From Candidatus Pseudobacter hemicellulosilyticus (GTDB taxonomy: Bacteria > Bacteroidota > Bacteroidia > Chitinophagales > Chitinophagaceae): a DNA stretch of 64,000 bases. The stretch spans positions 5,394,001 to 5,458,000 of the forward strand of contig CP119311.1 in assembly GCA_029202545.1 (NCBI GenBank), written 5' to 3'. This document shows, piece by piece, positions 46,291-56,504 of this stretch. Made by a program: the position numbers and the translations under genes. Below the pieces are notes generated by a model that was not told the origin of the DNA, did not search any database, and saw only the letters and a list, made by a program, of their open reading frames with translations. How positions within the stretch are numbered: the stretch's first letter is position 1; each line of letters opens with the position of its first letter.

Positions 46291-47775
46291 TTAGTCTGGA
46301 TTCTGCACAACGGAACCGCCGGAGGCCACTATCTCCGTGGCCGGGAACCTGAACAGTAACTGGTTACTGTTCCAGGGAATGGCAGCAGTGCCGCGGTCGC
46401 CGGCCGGAATGTCCAGCTGGAGGCGGCGCAGGTTATGGAGTCGGTCGCCCTCAAAAGCCAGCTCCCGTACTCTTTCCCGCCGCACTTCAAACAGGATCTG
46501 ATCGGCCGCAATCACCGTATTGCTATTGTAGCTGGGAATGGCCCTGTCCCGCAGCAGGTTGATATCTGCATTGGCAGCCGCCGTTTCTCCATTCAGCGCA
46601 TAGATCTCCGCCCGGTCCAGCAGCATTTCGGCCGACCGGATCACAGGTATATTCATATTGGTGAGATCGTATTTCTTTGAAAAGCTAAGCCCGTTCTCCG
46701 TCAGCATCATGCCTGCTTTTCTTCCATCATTGGTAGCAAAATTTGCTTCCCCCAGGAAAGCATTACTGATGGCCAGGTGCGGATACACGATGCCCGAACG
46801 ATAGTATTTCCGGTTCATGACCGTATGCACCGGGAAACTGGCCATACTCACTACATCAAAAATATTTTCCGTGCTTTTGGCGCTGGTGCCCGTGGTCCGG
46901 AAAGGCGCCCAGGCATTGGCGTTGGCATTGGTGGCGTTCACCGTGCCCGTGGCAGGGTTGCGGATCAGCTTGAACTCAGTCTCAATAATACCTGGCGTAC
47001 TGCCGATCACTTTGCTGATATAGGTCAGGGCATTGGTATAGTCCGCCTGCTGGAAATACACGCGGGCCAGGTAGGCCGCCGCCGCAGAGCGGGTGGCGCG
47101 GCCCCGGCGCAGGGCAGTAGTGGGCATCAGCTTTTCCGCTTCGGTCAGATCGGTGATCACCTGCTGGTATACCTGCGCTACGGTAGCGCGGCTCACCGCC
47201 TGGAGGTCGGCCTTGCCCTTCACGTTCAGGGTAGGCTCGGTGCGCAGCACAATACCGCTGTTGGCAGCAGTAGACTGGTAACCGTACTGGTGGCCATACA
47301 ACCTGACCAGCTCAAAATGCGCCACCCCCCGGACAAAATAGGCTTCGCCCGTGATGCGGGCCCTGGTCAGCTCATTGAACTCAGGATCTTTCTCCTGCGT
47401 GATCAGTCCCTTATTGATAGCATACAGGACCGTATTGGCGCCCTGGATAGCCACATAGGCTTCTTTATAGGTATTATCATAAGTAGCGCTGGCCAGCTGC
47501 CGGTTATACAGGGAAGTATAGGGATCGGTGCTGGTAGGCTCCGACTGGTTAATGGTCACCTGGTCTGCCAGCACATCCGCAAACATGCGCCAGTTGCCGG
47601 CCAGCGTGATGCTGTTGCCCAGGGAGCCATAAGCGCCATAGAGCAGGTTGTCCAGGTCCCTTGCGGAATTGAACAGCATATCCGTGGTCACCGTGGAGGA
47701 ATCCGGATCATCAATATATTTGGAGCAACCGCTGAGCGAGCATCCAATCAAACATATAAGAAGTAATTTTTTCAT
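46291..47775 (-). CDS. SusD-family glycan-binding lipoprotein (pair 2)
   Basis: 494-residue outer-membrane lipoprotein with lipobox LSGC (Cys17). SusD fold signatures are RGVAHFELVRLYGHQYGYQS, AAAYLARVYFQQADYTNALT, the helix SAEMLLDRAEIYALNGETAA and the C-terminal VRRERVRELAFEGDRLHNLR. It partners the short SusC gene immediately upstream (18 bp). Being outer-membrane and surface-exposed, it should capture oligosaccharides released by the PUL enzymes. It differs substantially from the pair-1 SusD, so the two pairs may see different fragment types. Confidence 0.93.
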   Translation of the reverse strand: MKKLLLICLIGCSLSGCSKYIDDPDSSTVTTDMLFNSARDLDNLLYGAYGSLGNSITLAGNWRMFADVLADQVTINQSEPTSTDPYTSLYNRQLASATYDNTYKEAYVAIQGANTVLYAINKGLITQEKDPEFNELTRARITGEAYFVRGVAHFELVRLYGHQYGYQSTAANSGIVLRTEPTLNVKGKADLQAVSRATVAQVYQQVITDLTEAEKLMPTTALRRGRATRSAAAAYLARVYFQQADYTNALTYISKVIGSTPGIIETEFKLIRNPATGTVNATNANANAWAPFRTTGTSAKSTENIFDVVSMASFPVHTVMNRKYYRSGIVYPHLAISNAFLGEANFATNDGRKAGMMLTENGLSFSKKYDLTNMNIPVIRSAEMLLDRAEIYALNGETAAANADINLLRDRAIPSYNSNTVIAADQILFEVRRERVRELAFEGDRLHNLRRLQLDIPAGDRGTAAIPWNSNQLLFRFPATEIVASGGSVVQNPD

Positions 47776-47793
47776 TGTTACTGCTTTTAAAGG

Positions 47794-50727
47794 TTACAGC
47801 CTGACATTGAGCCCAAGGACAAAACTTTTGATCTGCGGCAGATCGAGATAGGTAACGCCCAGGTGCTGGCTTCTTTCTATATTGGTCAGGTAGCTGCCGG
47901 AGACCTCCGGATCCCAGCCGGGAAAGCTGGTCAGGGTCACCAGGTTCTGGGCCGCTGCATATACTCGTACATCTTTCAGGAATTTGATCTTGCCAATAGC
48001 CTTTTTGAAAGAATAACCCAGCGCTATATTCTTCAGCCTTACATAACTGCCATCATGCAGGAAGCGGGTGGTATTGCTGCCGGCAATGGGATCATTGTAC
48101 AGCAGCCTGGGAAAATCCGTATTGCGGTGGCTGCTGGTCCAGCTGTTCAGCGCATCGGTCAGCAGGTTGTTCTTTCCTTTCAGGTAGCTCAGTTCCCGCT
48201 CTCCTTCGTCCAGGATATAATTGCCTGCGGCGAAAGTGATGAGGGCGGACAGATCAAACTGTTTATAGCCAAAACTGTTGGTGAGACCACCAAAGAATTT
48301 AGGCGTAGCTGTTTTATCCAGCGGCACGCGGGCGGCATCTATCTGGGCAGCGGAAGTAGCTGCCACTTTGTTGCCATCCTTGTCCAGGATCATTTCCTGT
48401 CCGGTGGATGCATCAATGCCTGCATAACGCGCCAGGTAATAAGTACCGGTAGCATACCCTACAAAGTTGGCCACATTGGGATGAGCGCTCACTTCTGCAG
48501 GTCCCAGGCCATCGAGGTCCAGCACTTTGTTCTTATTGAAGGCAATATTCAGGCCCGTTGTCCAGGTGAAAGCGGCGGTGATATTGCGGGTGGTCAGACT
48601 CAGTTCCACACCCTGGTTGCGCATTTTGCCGCCATTGAGCAGCAGGCCGGGCGCTACCTGTCCCAGCGACAACGGCGTGGGGTATAGCAGGACCATATTG
48701 CGGGTGATGCGGTTGTACAGGTCTATGCCACCATTGATGCGGTTCTGCAACAGCGAGAACTCGATCCCGATATTGGCCTGGTCAAGCCGCTCCGGTTTCA
48801 GCGAGGGGCTGCCCAGGGAAAGGGCCTGGATACCGGCCTGCATCAGGTACCGGGAATTGGCTGTAAGGCCCCATCTTTCCAGGGAAGAATAGTTGCCCAC
48901 GCCGTAGTTGCCGCTCCAGCCATAGCTGGCACGCAGTTTCAGCAAATTGACAATGGAATGGTTATCGCCCAGCCGCTCGTCTATCAGCAGGTAACCGGCG
49001 CCCAGTGCGGGGTATACCTGGTATTTATTATCAGCACCAAAGCGGGAGCTGGCATCCATGCGCACCGTAGCATTCAGCAGGTACCTGTCGCTGTATACAT
49101 AATTGGCCGTGGCAAAGAAGCCCAGGATGGCGTGGGTATTGGTGGTGAGACCGGCCGCCGTCACCTGGTTCCGGTAGGAAGCCATAGAGGGCTGACGCAT
49201 GGCATCACTCACAAAGCCTTCCCCTTCACCAAAGAAATAAGGATTATCACCGTAGTAGAATTCCATACCAGCCAGCGCCGTCAGGTTATGGTCCTTCCAC
49301 ATTCTTTTAAAATTGATGGTGGCCAGTACATCCACTACATTCCTGGTCTCTTTTTCAAAAGAGGCATAGGCCAGGGGAAGCCCTTCCCTGCCGGTGCCTG
49401 AGCCCAGGGAACCGAAACGCATGCGCTTGGAGAGATAGTCGCGGCGGCGGTGCTGGAACTGGTCGTAAGCCGCATCCAGCCTGAGGTCCAGGCCAGGCAT
49501 CAGGTTCAGCCCAAAATTGGTGGCCAGGGAGATCCGGCGTGTTTCCTCTGCATTCTCAAACTCGTTCAGGTCCAGGAAGGATCTTACATTAGTCCCCGGC
49601 AGGTTATAGATGGCAGGTTCTGTCTGGTAAAAATAGCCGCCGTTCTCCGTATAAAAAGGCAATACGGGCAGGTTAGTCTGCGCAGCATTGAAGCCGCCGC
49701 CATTGCCGTAGCCTGTTGGGATACCACGGTATTTGGCAAATACAATACCGGCATTGGCGCCCAGGCTTACTCTTTTGGTGAGCTGGTTCTGGAATTTCAA
49801 CCGGCCGGTGTATTTGGTATAATCATTATTGGTCAGGATACCGTCCTCATTGCGCACCGAGCCGGCAAAAAAGAAAGAGCTGCGGGCAGTGCCATGGGTA
49901 GCAGAGAGCGACAGGTTCTGCACATTACCGCTGCGCAGCAGGGCGTCCATATTATCCGTATTGGTGGCTGCCGCAAGCGTCCTGTTCAGCCCTGTGATAG
50001 CAGGCAGCGGCCCTTCGCCTGTCTGACCGCTGTTGGCCCATGCCTGGTCCAGCAAGGAAAGGTATTGCTGGCCATTGGTGATCACGCCCCTTCGGTTAGT
50101 GGCCTCCGTTACACCACCATAAGCATCAAGCCGCACTTCACCGCGGTTAACGGTAGCATTGCGCGTGGTGATCACAATAACGCCATTGGCGCCGCGTGCG
50201 CCGTACATAGCCGTAGCAGCGGCGTCTTTCAATACATCGATGCTTTGGATATCGTTGATATTGATATCCGCCAGGGGATTAAAAGTAGCGCCCCAGTTGC
50301 CGCCCACTCCGCTGGGCGCCATTTCCCGGGGACCGGTAAACAATGGTACCCCGTCCAGGATAAAGAGCGGATCTGTTTCTCCATAAATGGAAGACACGCC
50401 ACGCAGGCGCAGGGCCACTTCACTGGCCGGCAGTCCATTGGCCTGTACCGTATAAAGGCCGGCCATCTGGCCCTGCAGGGCCGATTTAATACCATTGACC
50501 GGCTGGCTGGCAATATCATCCGCACGGACCGTGCTGATGGCGCCAGTCACCTGGCTGGAATGCAGTTTCCAGAAGCCGGCCTGTACTACGGGGTTGGCCA
50601 GCCGGAATCCTTTGCCATTGCGGGCAGGTACCTGTACCATGCCCGTGGTGTCCGGGTTTACCTGGGCGGAAGCCGATACAGCTACCCCCAGCAGGACAAA
50701 TATCGTTTGTATGAATTTTCTGTTCAT
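47794..50727 (-). CDS. SusC-family TonB-dependent importer lacking the N-terminal beta-sandwich (pair 2)
   Basis: 977-residue receptor with signal peptide (about 1-22, ending SASAQ). Unlike most SusC proteins it has no carboxypeptidase-regulatory-like domain: only about 45 residues separate the signal from the plug (VTGAISTVRADDIASQPVNG, then ALQGQMAGLYTV and the plug motif LKDAAATAMYGARGANGVIV). The barrel runs to a terminal FVLGLNVRL. It is about 100 residues shorter than the pair-1 SusC. It imports glycan fragments with the SusD downstream. Confidence 0.94.
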   Translation of the reverse strand: MNRKFIQTIFVLLGVAVSASAQVNPDTTGMVQVPARNGKGFRLANPVVQAGFWKLHSSQVTGAISTVRADDIASQPVNGIKSALQGQMAGLYTVQANGLPASEVALRLRGVSSIYGETDPLFILDGVPLFTGPREMAPSGVGGNWGATFNPLADININDIQSIDVLKDAAATAMYGARGANGVIVITTRNATVNRGEVRLDAYGGVTEATNRRGVITNGQQYLSLLDQAWANSGQTGEGPLPAITGLNRTLAAATNTDNMDALLRSGNVQNLSLSATHGTARSSFFFAGSVRNEDGILTNNDYTKYTGRLKFQNQLTKRVSLGANAGIVFAKYRGIPTGYGNGGGFNAAQTNLPVLPFYTENGGYFYQTEPAIYNLPGTNVRSFLDLNEFENAEETRRISLATNFGLNLMPGLDLRLDAAYDQFQHRRRDYLSKRMRFGSLGSGTGREGLPLAYASFEKETRNVVDVLATINFKRMWKDHNLTALAGMEFYYGDNPYFFGEGEGFVSDAMRQPSMASYRNQVTAAGLTTNTHAILGFFATANYVYSDRYLLNATVRMDASSRFGADNKYQVYPALGAGYLLIDERLGDNHSIVNLLKLRASYGWSGNYGVGNYSSLERWGLTANSRYLMQAGIQALSLGSPSLKPERLDQANIGIEFSLLQNRINGGIDLYNRITRNMVLLYPTPLSLGQVAPGLLLNGGKMRNQGVELSLTTRNITAAFTWTTGLNIAFNKNKVLDLDGLGPAEVSAHPNVANFVGYATGTYYLARYAGIDASTGQEMILDKDGNKVAATSAAQIDAARVPLDKTATPKFFGGLTNSFGYKQFDLSALITFAAGNYILDEGERELSYLKGKNNLLTDALNSWTSSHRNTDFPRLLYNDPIAGSNTTRFLHDGSYVRLKNIALGYSFKKAIGKIKFLKDVRVYAAAQNLVTLTSFPGWDPEVSGSYLTNIERSQHLGVTYLDLPQIKSFVLGLNVRL

Positions 50728-50751
50728 GGGAGATAATTATTGGGGGATGGC

Positions 50752-51681
50752 CTATCGTTTTATTTCCAGTTGCAGGTACTCGTTCAGTGAGTCCACCGTG
50801 GTAGTAGCTCCTACCGTGGTCAGGGTAACGGCAGGGAATTTCTTTACCGTCAGCCCGAAATAATAGGTACTGTCGGTCCTCACCACCTTAGCTATATAAT
50901 AGGGATTAGCCGTGGACAGCAGTCCTACCCCGGCCGTTGTTTTTGACAACAGGGTGGTTACTCTGGTCAGCTCATTGGCTGCATTGATACCTGCGTAGAT
51001 AGCAGGATATTTTTCTACCAGGTCATTGAACTGCGTAGCTGTCGCCTGTTTGAAAGTGGTCCCCGCAGCGGCTTTCCAGCCGGTGAGTATACCCAGCCGG
51101 TCGCCGGTAACATTGACCTTCAGCACAGCCGTATCGGCCAGCAGACTTTGTGTACCGCGCTCATCCTCTTTTGCCAGGCCGGCACCTGCCACCAGGTCCA
51201 CCGCATCAAAATTGAAGTAGGTGGTATATTCCGGGTTGTACAGGCGCAGCAGCTGGCGGCCGGCACTCACCACTCTTACCGTGTAGTCTTTATCGTAAGT
51301 AGTGCTGCCGGTAACCGCTGTAAACCGGAACCGGAGCTGCGTATCAATGGTATCGGCGGAAGCCGGCACGGCATACTGGAATTGCTGAAAACGGGTGAAG
51401 TCCTGCGCGGCCGCTCCTTCCAGGTCGGGGTATGCAGGGAGTGTCACAAACTCCGTAGTTCCGGGCAGCTGCACGCGCAAGGCAAAACGGTTTACTGTTT
51501 CCGTGCTGCGGATCCTGAACTTAAAGCTCAGGATGCCTCCGGGCGCCGCTTCCTGGTAAGCAGTAGCGGGGCTGAACTCGATGCCGGGCGCAATATAAAC
51601 GCCGGTATCTTTTTTATCGTCACAGGCCAGCAGCAGCCATTGGGCGGTCGCCAGCAGTAGTATCCATTGTAATTGTTTCAT
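50752..51681 (-). CDS. Surface lipoprotein between the two SusCD pairs (putative glycan-binding protein)
   Basis: 309-residue lipoprotein with Cys20 (LLAC) followed at once by acidic residues (CDDKKD), as in Bacteroidota lipoproteins exported to the cell surface. The mature region is beta-rich: an Ig-like first half (GGILSFKFRIRSTETVNRFA) and a DUF4843/DUF1735-like second half (YNPEYTTYFNFDAVDLVAG). I do not recognise a defined family. Position directly after a SusD gene is that of surface glycan-binding proteins, so a role in substrate capture is likely but inferred. Confidence 0.7.
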   Translation of the reverse strand: MKQLQWILLLATAQWLLLACDDKKDTGVYIAPGIEFSPATAYQEAAPGGILSFKFRIRSTETVNRFALRVQLPGTTEFVTLPAYPDLEGAAAQDFTRFQQFQYAVPASADTIDTQLRFRFTAVTGSTTYDKDYTVRVVSAGRQLLRLYNPEYTTYFNFDAVDLVAGAGLAKEDERGTQSLLADTAVLKVNVTGDRLGILTGWKAAAGTTFKQATATQFNDLVEKYPAIYAGINAANELTRVTTLLSKTTAGVGLLSTANPYYIAKVVRTDSTYYFGLTVKKFPAVTLTTVGATTTVDSLNEYLQLEIKR

Positions 51682-51700
51682 ATCAACAAGCAGGTTTGGA

Positions 51701-53179
51701 TCAGTAATTGTTTACCAGTTTGGGATTGCGGGCCATATCCTCCTCACTATACTTCAGCACCAGGTCCTTGCTGTCCCAGGCAATGGGCGTCACCCCTGCC
51801 CTGTCGCCAGGTCCTACCGGCGCCTGCATCCGGCGCAGGTTGGGCAGCCTGTCCCCTTCAAAGCACAATTCACGGATCCTTTCTGTGCGGATGGAGTCCA
51901 CCAGGTCCTGCTGTGCAACAGGCATGCTGAGCAGTTCAGTCTGCGCTCTTCCGCGGATGAGGTTGATATCCTCCAGGGCGGCTTCCAGGTTATTGTTCAT
52001 AGCGTTGATCTCGGCACGGTCCAGCACCATCTCTGCGGAGCGGATCAGCGGTATATTGAAATGCAGCGCCCGGTTGTATTTGGCAGGGGCCAGCCGTCCA
52101 TCGGACTGACGCAGGAACCAGAGTGCCAGCCGCTGGTCAGCAGCCGAATATTTTGCATCGGCCACAAACTGGCTGGTGGCAAGACCTTTGGGGTTGGCGG
52201 TGGAGAAAATACTTTCCGGCGCCGAAGCATTCCACCAGGTGGCCAGGGAGCTGTTAACGGTAGTGACGCTGGTGGTCTGGGCCAGTACTTCCTCATCGGT
52301 ACCTTCCACACCCCTGGCGGTGAAGAGTGCTACCAGGTTGGCCTGCAGCGGATGCCTGGTCATATTACCGGGGGTGGCCCCAATGATATCATTGATAGTG
52401 CTTACAGCATTGGTATAGTCCCGTTGCATCCAGTATACCCGGGCCAGGTAGGCGCGGGCGGCATCTTTGTAGAACCTGCCGGCAAACACACCGGAATGCT
52501 GGCCTGCCACATAGCCATCAGGCACCAGCCGCACAGCCTCTTTCAGGTCGCTGATAATAAAATCATAGACCTCTTTCAGGCTGGCCCGGGGTTTAACCTG
52601 GCTTTCCCGGTCTATCACCGGTTCATAATTGATGACCACACCGGGATGACTGTTATCTGCGGTAGTTCCCCAGGGCTGCGCCCAGAAATTGACCAGCTGC
52701 ATATGACAGAGGGCGCGCATCAGGTAACACTCGCCCATCAGGCGGTCCTTGTTATAGGCAAAGGTATAATCGCCGCTGGCCTGGTCCCGCTTACAGGCTT
52801 CCAGGATCAGTGAAGTGGCATTGATAGGTACATACAGTTCGCGCAGCTTGATATCACTGAGCTTGCGGGAATCCGTCACACTGACCATTTCAGATACAAT
52901 GGCGTTCAGGTCCCGGTTATAGAAGTACAGGTGTGTGGGCATAGTGCTCAGGTTCCTGATCTCCAGGTGATCCGCCAGGGCCTCATTCCAGAGGGTGAAT
53001 GTGCGACCGGCATTGTTATGATAGGTCTGGTATACAAAATTCAGCCCGCCGTCCATCCCATCAACGGTAGAGAGGATCAGCTCTTCAGGAGCCACGTTGG
53101 AAGGCTGTATATCCAATCGCTTCTCACAGCTCTGCAGGATGAGCAGGGGAAGAAGGCATATGATCAAAAGCTTTTTCAT
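51701..53179 (-). CDS. SusD-family glycan-binding lipoprotein (pair 1)
   Basis: 492-residue outer-membrane lipoprotein with lipobox LQSC (Cys18). SusD signatures include MGECYLMRALCHMQLVNFWA, DAARAYLARVYWMQRDYTNA, SAEMVLDRAEINAMNNNLEA and the C-terminal IRTERIRELCFEGDRLPNLR. It caps the SusC encoded 24 bp upstream. The GDRLPNLRRMQ region gives the usual end of the fold. Confidence 0.94.
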   Translation of the reverse strand: MKKLLIICLLPLLILQSCEKRLDIQPSNVAPEELILSTVDGMDGGLNFVYQTYHNNAGRTFTLWNEALADHLEIRNLSTMPTHLYFYNRDLNAIVSEMVSVTDSRKLSDIKLRELYVPINATSLILEACKRDQASGDYTFAYNKDRLMGECYLMRALCHMQLVNFWAQPWGTTADNSHPGVVINYEPVIDRESQVKPRASLKEVYDFIISDLKEAVRLVPDGYVAGQHSGVFAGRFYKDAARAYLARVYWMQRDYTNAVSTINDIIGATPGNMTRHPLQANLVALFTARGVEGTDEEVLAQTTSVTTVNSSLATWWNASAPESIFSTANPKGLATSQFVADAKYSAADQRLALWFLRQSDGRLAPAKYNRALHFNIPLIRSAEMVLDRAEINAMNNNLEAALEDINLIRGRAQTELLSMPVAQQDLVDSIRTERIRELCFEGDRLPNLRRMQAPVGPGDRAGVTPIAWDSKDLVLKYSEEDMARNPKLVNNY

Positions 53180-53203
53180 GCGTAGACATTTTTACATTGT
53201 TCA

Positions 53204-56200
53204 TCAGAATCCGACACTGAAACCAAGGGTGAAGCTCCGGGCCAGCGGCACCACGTTATTGATGATGCCATAGGCCAGGTTCCTGTCGCGGTTAGTACCC
53301 GTCACATTCAGCGCCTCGGGATCCACCCCATCAAATTTTGTGAGCAGGAACAGGTTCTGGCCGGTGAAGAATACCCTGGCCGATTTCAGTTTCAGCCGGC
53401 TATAGGCCTTGGCCGGAATAGTGTACTGCAGGTTGAGGTTCTTCAGCCGGATAAAAGAAGCATCGGATAAGAACCTGGTAGTATTCAGCGTCTTCAGCAC
53501 GTCATTGGCGGCGTCATTGTAAAAAGGTTTTGGCACATCGGTTTCCTGTCCCGGTGTGGTCCAGCGATCCCATACCCTGGAAGAGATATTACCGATGGCC
53601 ACGCTCTGGCCGGCATTGGAATAGTTGACAGGCAGGTTGCCTACATAGCTGGCCTGGCGCTCACCGGCATCCAGTATCCAGTTACCCACCCTATAGGAGA
53701 AGAAGACGCTCAGCGTCCATTGTTTGAAGCTGAAGGTATTGCCGATGCCGCCATAGAATTTGGGGGCGGGCAGCTTATCAAACTGCGGCTTGCGGGCCGC
53801 CGCCAGCTGCTGGGCATTGAGGGTGCTGGCAATTACTTTTTTGCCGTCCGCATCATAGATCATCTCCCGGCCGGTGGCAGGATCTACCCCGGCCCATTCT
53901 ACCAGGTAATACACGGGGCCCTGGTTGCCTACATACAGCTGCGTATAACCGCTGCCGCCGGAAACCGTTTCAGGGTTCAGGCCGCCCAGGTCAACAATAC
54001 GGGTCTGGTTGACACTGATATTGAAATTGGTTTTCCAGGTCAGCCTGCCGGTTGTATTGACCGAGTTGACGGAGAACTCAATGCCTTTATTCACCAGGGA
54101 GCCCCGGTTTTCCAGGAAGGAGATATTGACACTGGGCTGTGCATAGCCAAAAGTGGTGCCCACCGGGATCTCCAGCAGCATATCGGTGGTGGTATAATGA
54201 TATACATCTACCGTAGCTTCCAGCCGGTTCCGCAGGAAGGCGATATCCAGACCGGCATCAAATTTTCTTCCCTTCTCCCAGCGCAAAGAAGTATTGCCGG
54301 GCCTGTTGGGAATAGTGGTAGCCGTATTCATATAACCCGATGAATTGACTGAAGTGCCCCAGGTACGGATGGAAGCGGTATTGGAGATACCCTGGGCATT
54401 GCCGGTGAGACCGCCACTGAAACGGACTTTCAGCAGATCAATCCCCTTCACGTTCCGCATAAAGGGTTCATCCGAAATGATCCAGCCCACAGACGCGGCG
54501 GGGAAAGTACCGAAGCGCTGGTTGGAACCAAAGCGGGAGCTGCCGTCCCTGTTAATGGTAAAACCTGCCAGGTAACGGTCCTTGAATTTGTAGTTGGTCC
54601 GGAAATAATAACCCAGCGTGGCGGCAGGCTCGCCAACAGCGCCGGTCTGCCAGCCATTGGTGACAAAGGCGGCTTGTGAAGGATTCACCTGGTGGCGGTT
54701 GGCAAAGTTCTCACCATACATCGCCTCGTACTTGGTGTCCACCTCATTGTAGCGGGTACCCAGCACGATATTGACATGGTGCTTTTTCCTGAAGCGTTTA
54801 TCGTAGGTGAAATAGGACTCAAATGAATTGGCCCAGCCATAGGAGTTCTGCATGCCGGCCATAGAGAGCTGGTCGTCCGGGAAAGGCGTTACGCTGGAGC
54901 TGGAGCGCAGGCGCAGCAGCCCGTCAATATAGTAATCACCCACCTGGTCAAAGTCCTCGCGCTGGACAATGGTCTTGGACTTCAGACCGGGCAGCAGGTC
55001 GGCCTCAAAATAAGCGCTGGCCAGCAGGCGTACGCGGCGACTGGTATTCTCATACAGGTCCCTGTTCCGGTAGGCCATAGGATTGGTCCAGGCATTGAAA
55101 TAAGTGCCATCTGCATTGCGCAGCGGATAAATAGGCAGGTTGGTAGTGGTGGCGGCACCATAACCGCCATACTGGATGGCAGTGCCGGACCCCAGGCGAA
55201 ACTCTTTATTGAGCGAAGGCGCAATGCTGGCGCCGAAGCGGATGGCCTTATTCCAGCTATGGTCAATATTGATCCGGAAATTATATTGATTCATATCCGA
55301 ACCACTGATATTGCCTTCCGTTCTTTTAAAGGTTCCGCTGATATAGAACTTGGTGCGCTCACTGCCATTCATGGCGGTGAGCGTGGCTTCATGGTAGAGA
55401 CCGGTACGCAGGATCTGGTCCAGGTAGTCTATATTGGTGGTATCAGCCATGCCCCTGTCAAAATTCTTGATGCCCGGCATGGGAGTAGCCGTCAGGGGCA
55501 GACCGGCATTGGCCGGATTGCTGTAAAAGGTATTGCGATGGGCTTCGTCCAGGATGGTCAGCAGCTGGGGACCGTCCAACAGTTCCCTGCGGTTGGACAT
55601 ACGGTTGAAGCCATTGATGATATTCAGGTTGAAAGTGGTTTTACCTGCCTTGGCCCTCTTGGTGGTGATCAGTACTACCCCACCGGAACCACGGGCGCCA
55701 TAGATAGCCGCAGAAGCGGCATCCTTCAGGACTTCGATTGATTCAATATCTGCGGGGTTGATATCCGTAAGACCATTGGTGCCGGAACCGCCAAAACCAC
55801 CGTCATTGGTGATAGGTCCGTCGCCGTCGCCACCACCGCCCGAGATAATGGGAATGCCATCCACTACGTAGAGGGGACCGGCGCTGCCATTCACAGTATT
55901 GAGGCCGCGGATCCGGACATTGACAGCTGCCCCGGGCACGCCGCTGGACTCATACATCTCCACGCCCGGCATCTGCCCCTGGAGGGCCTGCTGGAAGCTG
56001 GTAACATTGTACTTCTCGATCTCGCCCGCCTTAATGCTGGAAATGGCGCTGGTGACCTCCCGCTTTTTCTGGGTGCCATAGCCAATGATCACCACCTCAT
56101 CCATGGCTTTTTTGTCCGTGAGCATACTGACAGCCAGGGTGGTCCGTCCATTGAGCGGAACTTCTTTGCGGGTGTAGTTGACGAAGGTGAAAACAAGGGT

Positions 56201-56443
56201 GGCCCGGGTATCGGGGACCCTGATGGAAAAGCTGCCATCTTCGGTGCTGATGACGCTGGTGGCAGAACCCTTCAGTGTGATACTGACCCCGTCCAGGGGC
56301 TGGCCTTTGTCGTCCCGGACAATTCCTTTCACTACTGTTTGAGCAGGTTTAGGAGCGGGGGCAGTCTGGCCTGAAACGACAACTGAAGGTAAAAGACCGA
56401 TGATCAGGATGATCATCCGGTGCAAGCAGTTTTTACATTTCAT
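53204..56443 (-). CDS. SusC-family TonB-dependent importer (pair 1)
   Basis: 1079-residue receptor and first gene of the PUL operon. Signal peptide about 1-26; carboxypeptidase-regulatory-like domain about 38-115 (VKGIVRDDKGQPLDGVSITL); plug (DEVVIIGYGTQKKREVTSAI, QQALQGQMPGVEMYESSGVP, LKDAASAAIYGARGSGGVVL); barrel to the terminal FTLGFSVGF. No STN domain is present, as expected for a PUL controlled by the hybrid two-component system encoded just upstream rather than by ECF/FecR. Its promoter region (56444-56575) holds a perfect -7 box and a direct-repeat operator. The predicted leader is only about 28 bases long. Confidence 0.96.
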   Translation of the reverse strand: MKCKNCLHRMIILIIGLLPSVVVSGQTAPAPKPAQTVVKGIVRDDKGQPLDGVSITLKGSATSVISTEDGSFSIRVPDTRATLVFTFVNYTRKEVPLNGRTTLAVSMLTDKKAMDEVVIIGYGTQKKREVTSAISSIKAGEIEKYNVTSFQQALQGQMPGVEMYESSGVPGAAVNVRIRGLNTVNGSAGPLYVVDGIPIISGGGGDGDGPITNDGGFGGSGTNGLTDINPADIESIEVLKDAASAAIYGARGSGGVVLITTKRAKAGKTTFNLNIINGFNRMSNRRELLDGPQLLTILDEAHRNTFYSNPANAGLPLTATPMPGIKNFDRGMADTTNIDYLDQILRTGLYHEATLTAMNGSERTKFYISGTFKRTEGNISGSDMNQYNFRINIDHSWNKAIRFGASIAPSLNKEFRLGSGTAIQYGGYGAATTTNLPIYPLRNADGTYFNAWTNPMAYRNRDLYENTSRRVRLLASAYFEADLLPGLKSKTIVQREDFDQVGDYYIDGLLRLRSSSSVTPFPDDQLSMAGMQNSYGWANSFESYFTYDKRFRKKHHVNIVLGTRYNEVDTKYEAMYGENFANRHQVNPSQAAFVTNGWQTGAVGEPAATLGYYFRTNYKFKDRYLAGFTINRDGSSRFGSNQRFGTFPAASVGWIISDEPFMRNVKGIDLLKVRFSGGLTGNAQGISNTASIRTWGTSVNSSGYMNTATTIPNRPGNTSLRWEKGRKFDAGLDIAFLRNRLEATVDVYHYTTTDMLLEIPVGTTFGYAQPSVNISFLENRGSLVNKGIEFSVNSVNTTGRLTWKTNFNISVNQTRIVDLGGLNPETVSGGSGYTQLYVGNQGPVYYLVEWAGVDPATGREMIYDADGKKVIASTLNAQQLAAARKPQFDKLPAPKFYGGIGNTFSFKQWTLSVFFSYRVGNWILDAGERQASYVGNLPVNYSNAGQSVAIGNISSRVWDRWTTPGQETDVPKPFYNDAANDVLKTLNTTRFLSDASFIRLKNLNLQYTIPAKAYSRLKLKSARVFFTGQNLFLLTKFDGVDPEALNVTGTNRDRNLAYGIINNVVPLARSFTLGFSVGF

Positions 56444-56477
56444 AAATGGCGCATCGTTGATTAAGAAAAGTGATGTC

Positions 56478-56485
56478 CAAATCTA
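56478..56485 (-). promoter_or_regulatory. -7 promoter element of the PUL operon
   Basis: On the minus strand the bases read TAGATTTG, a full match to the Bacteroidota -7 consensus TAnnTTTG, 34 bases before the SusC ATG. No TTTG -33 box exists at the expected spacing; the operator repeat sits there instead, which suggests an activator-dependent promoter. Confidence 0.7.
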
Positions 56486-56504
56486 AAAATTGGTGAATGA
56501 GGGG

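Noticed and set aside
49450..50736. 428-codon plus-strand frame opposite a SusC gene
   Set aside because: It mirrors a certain SusC coding frame; no signal, domain or start context supports it.
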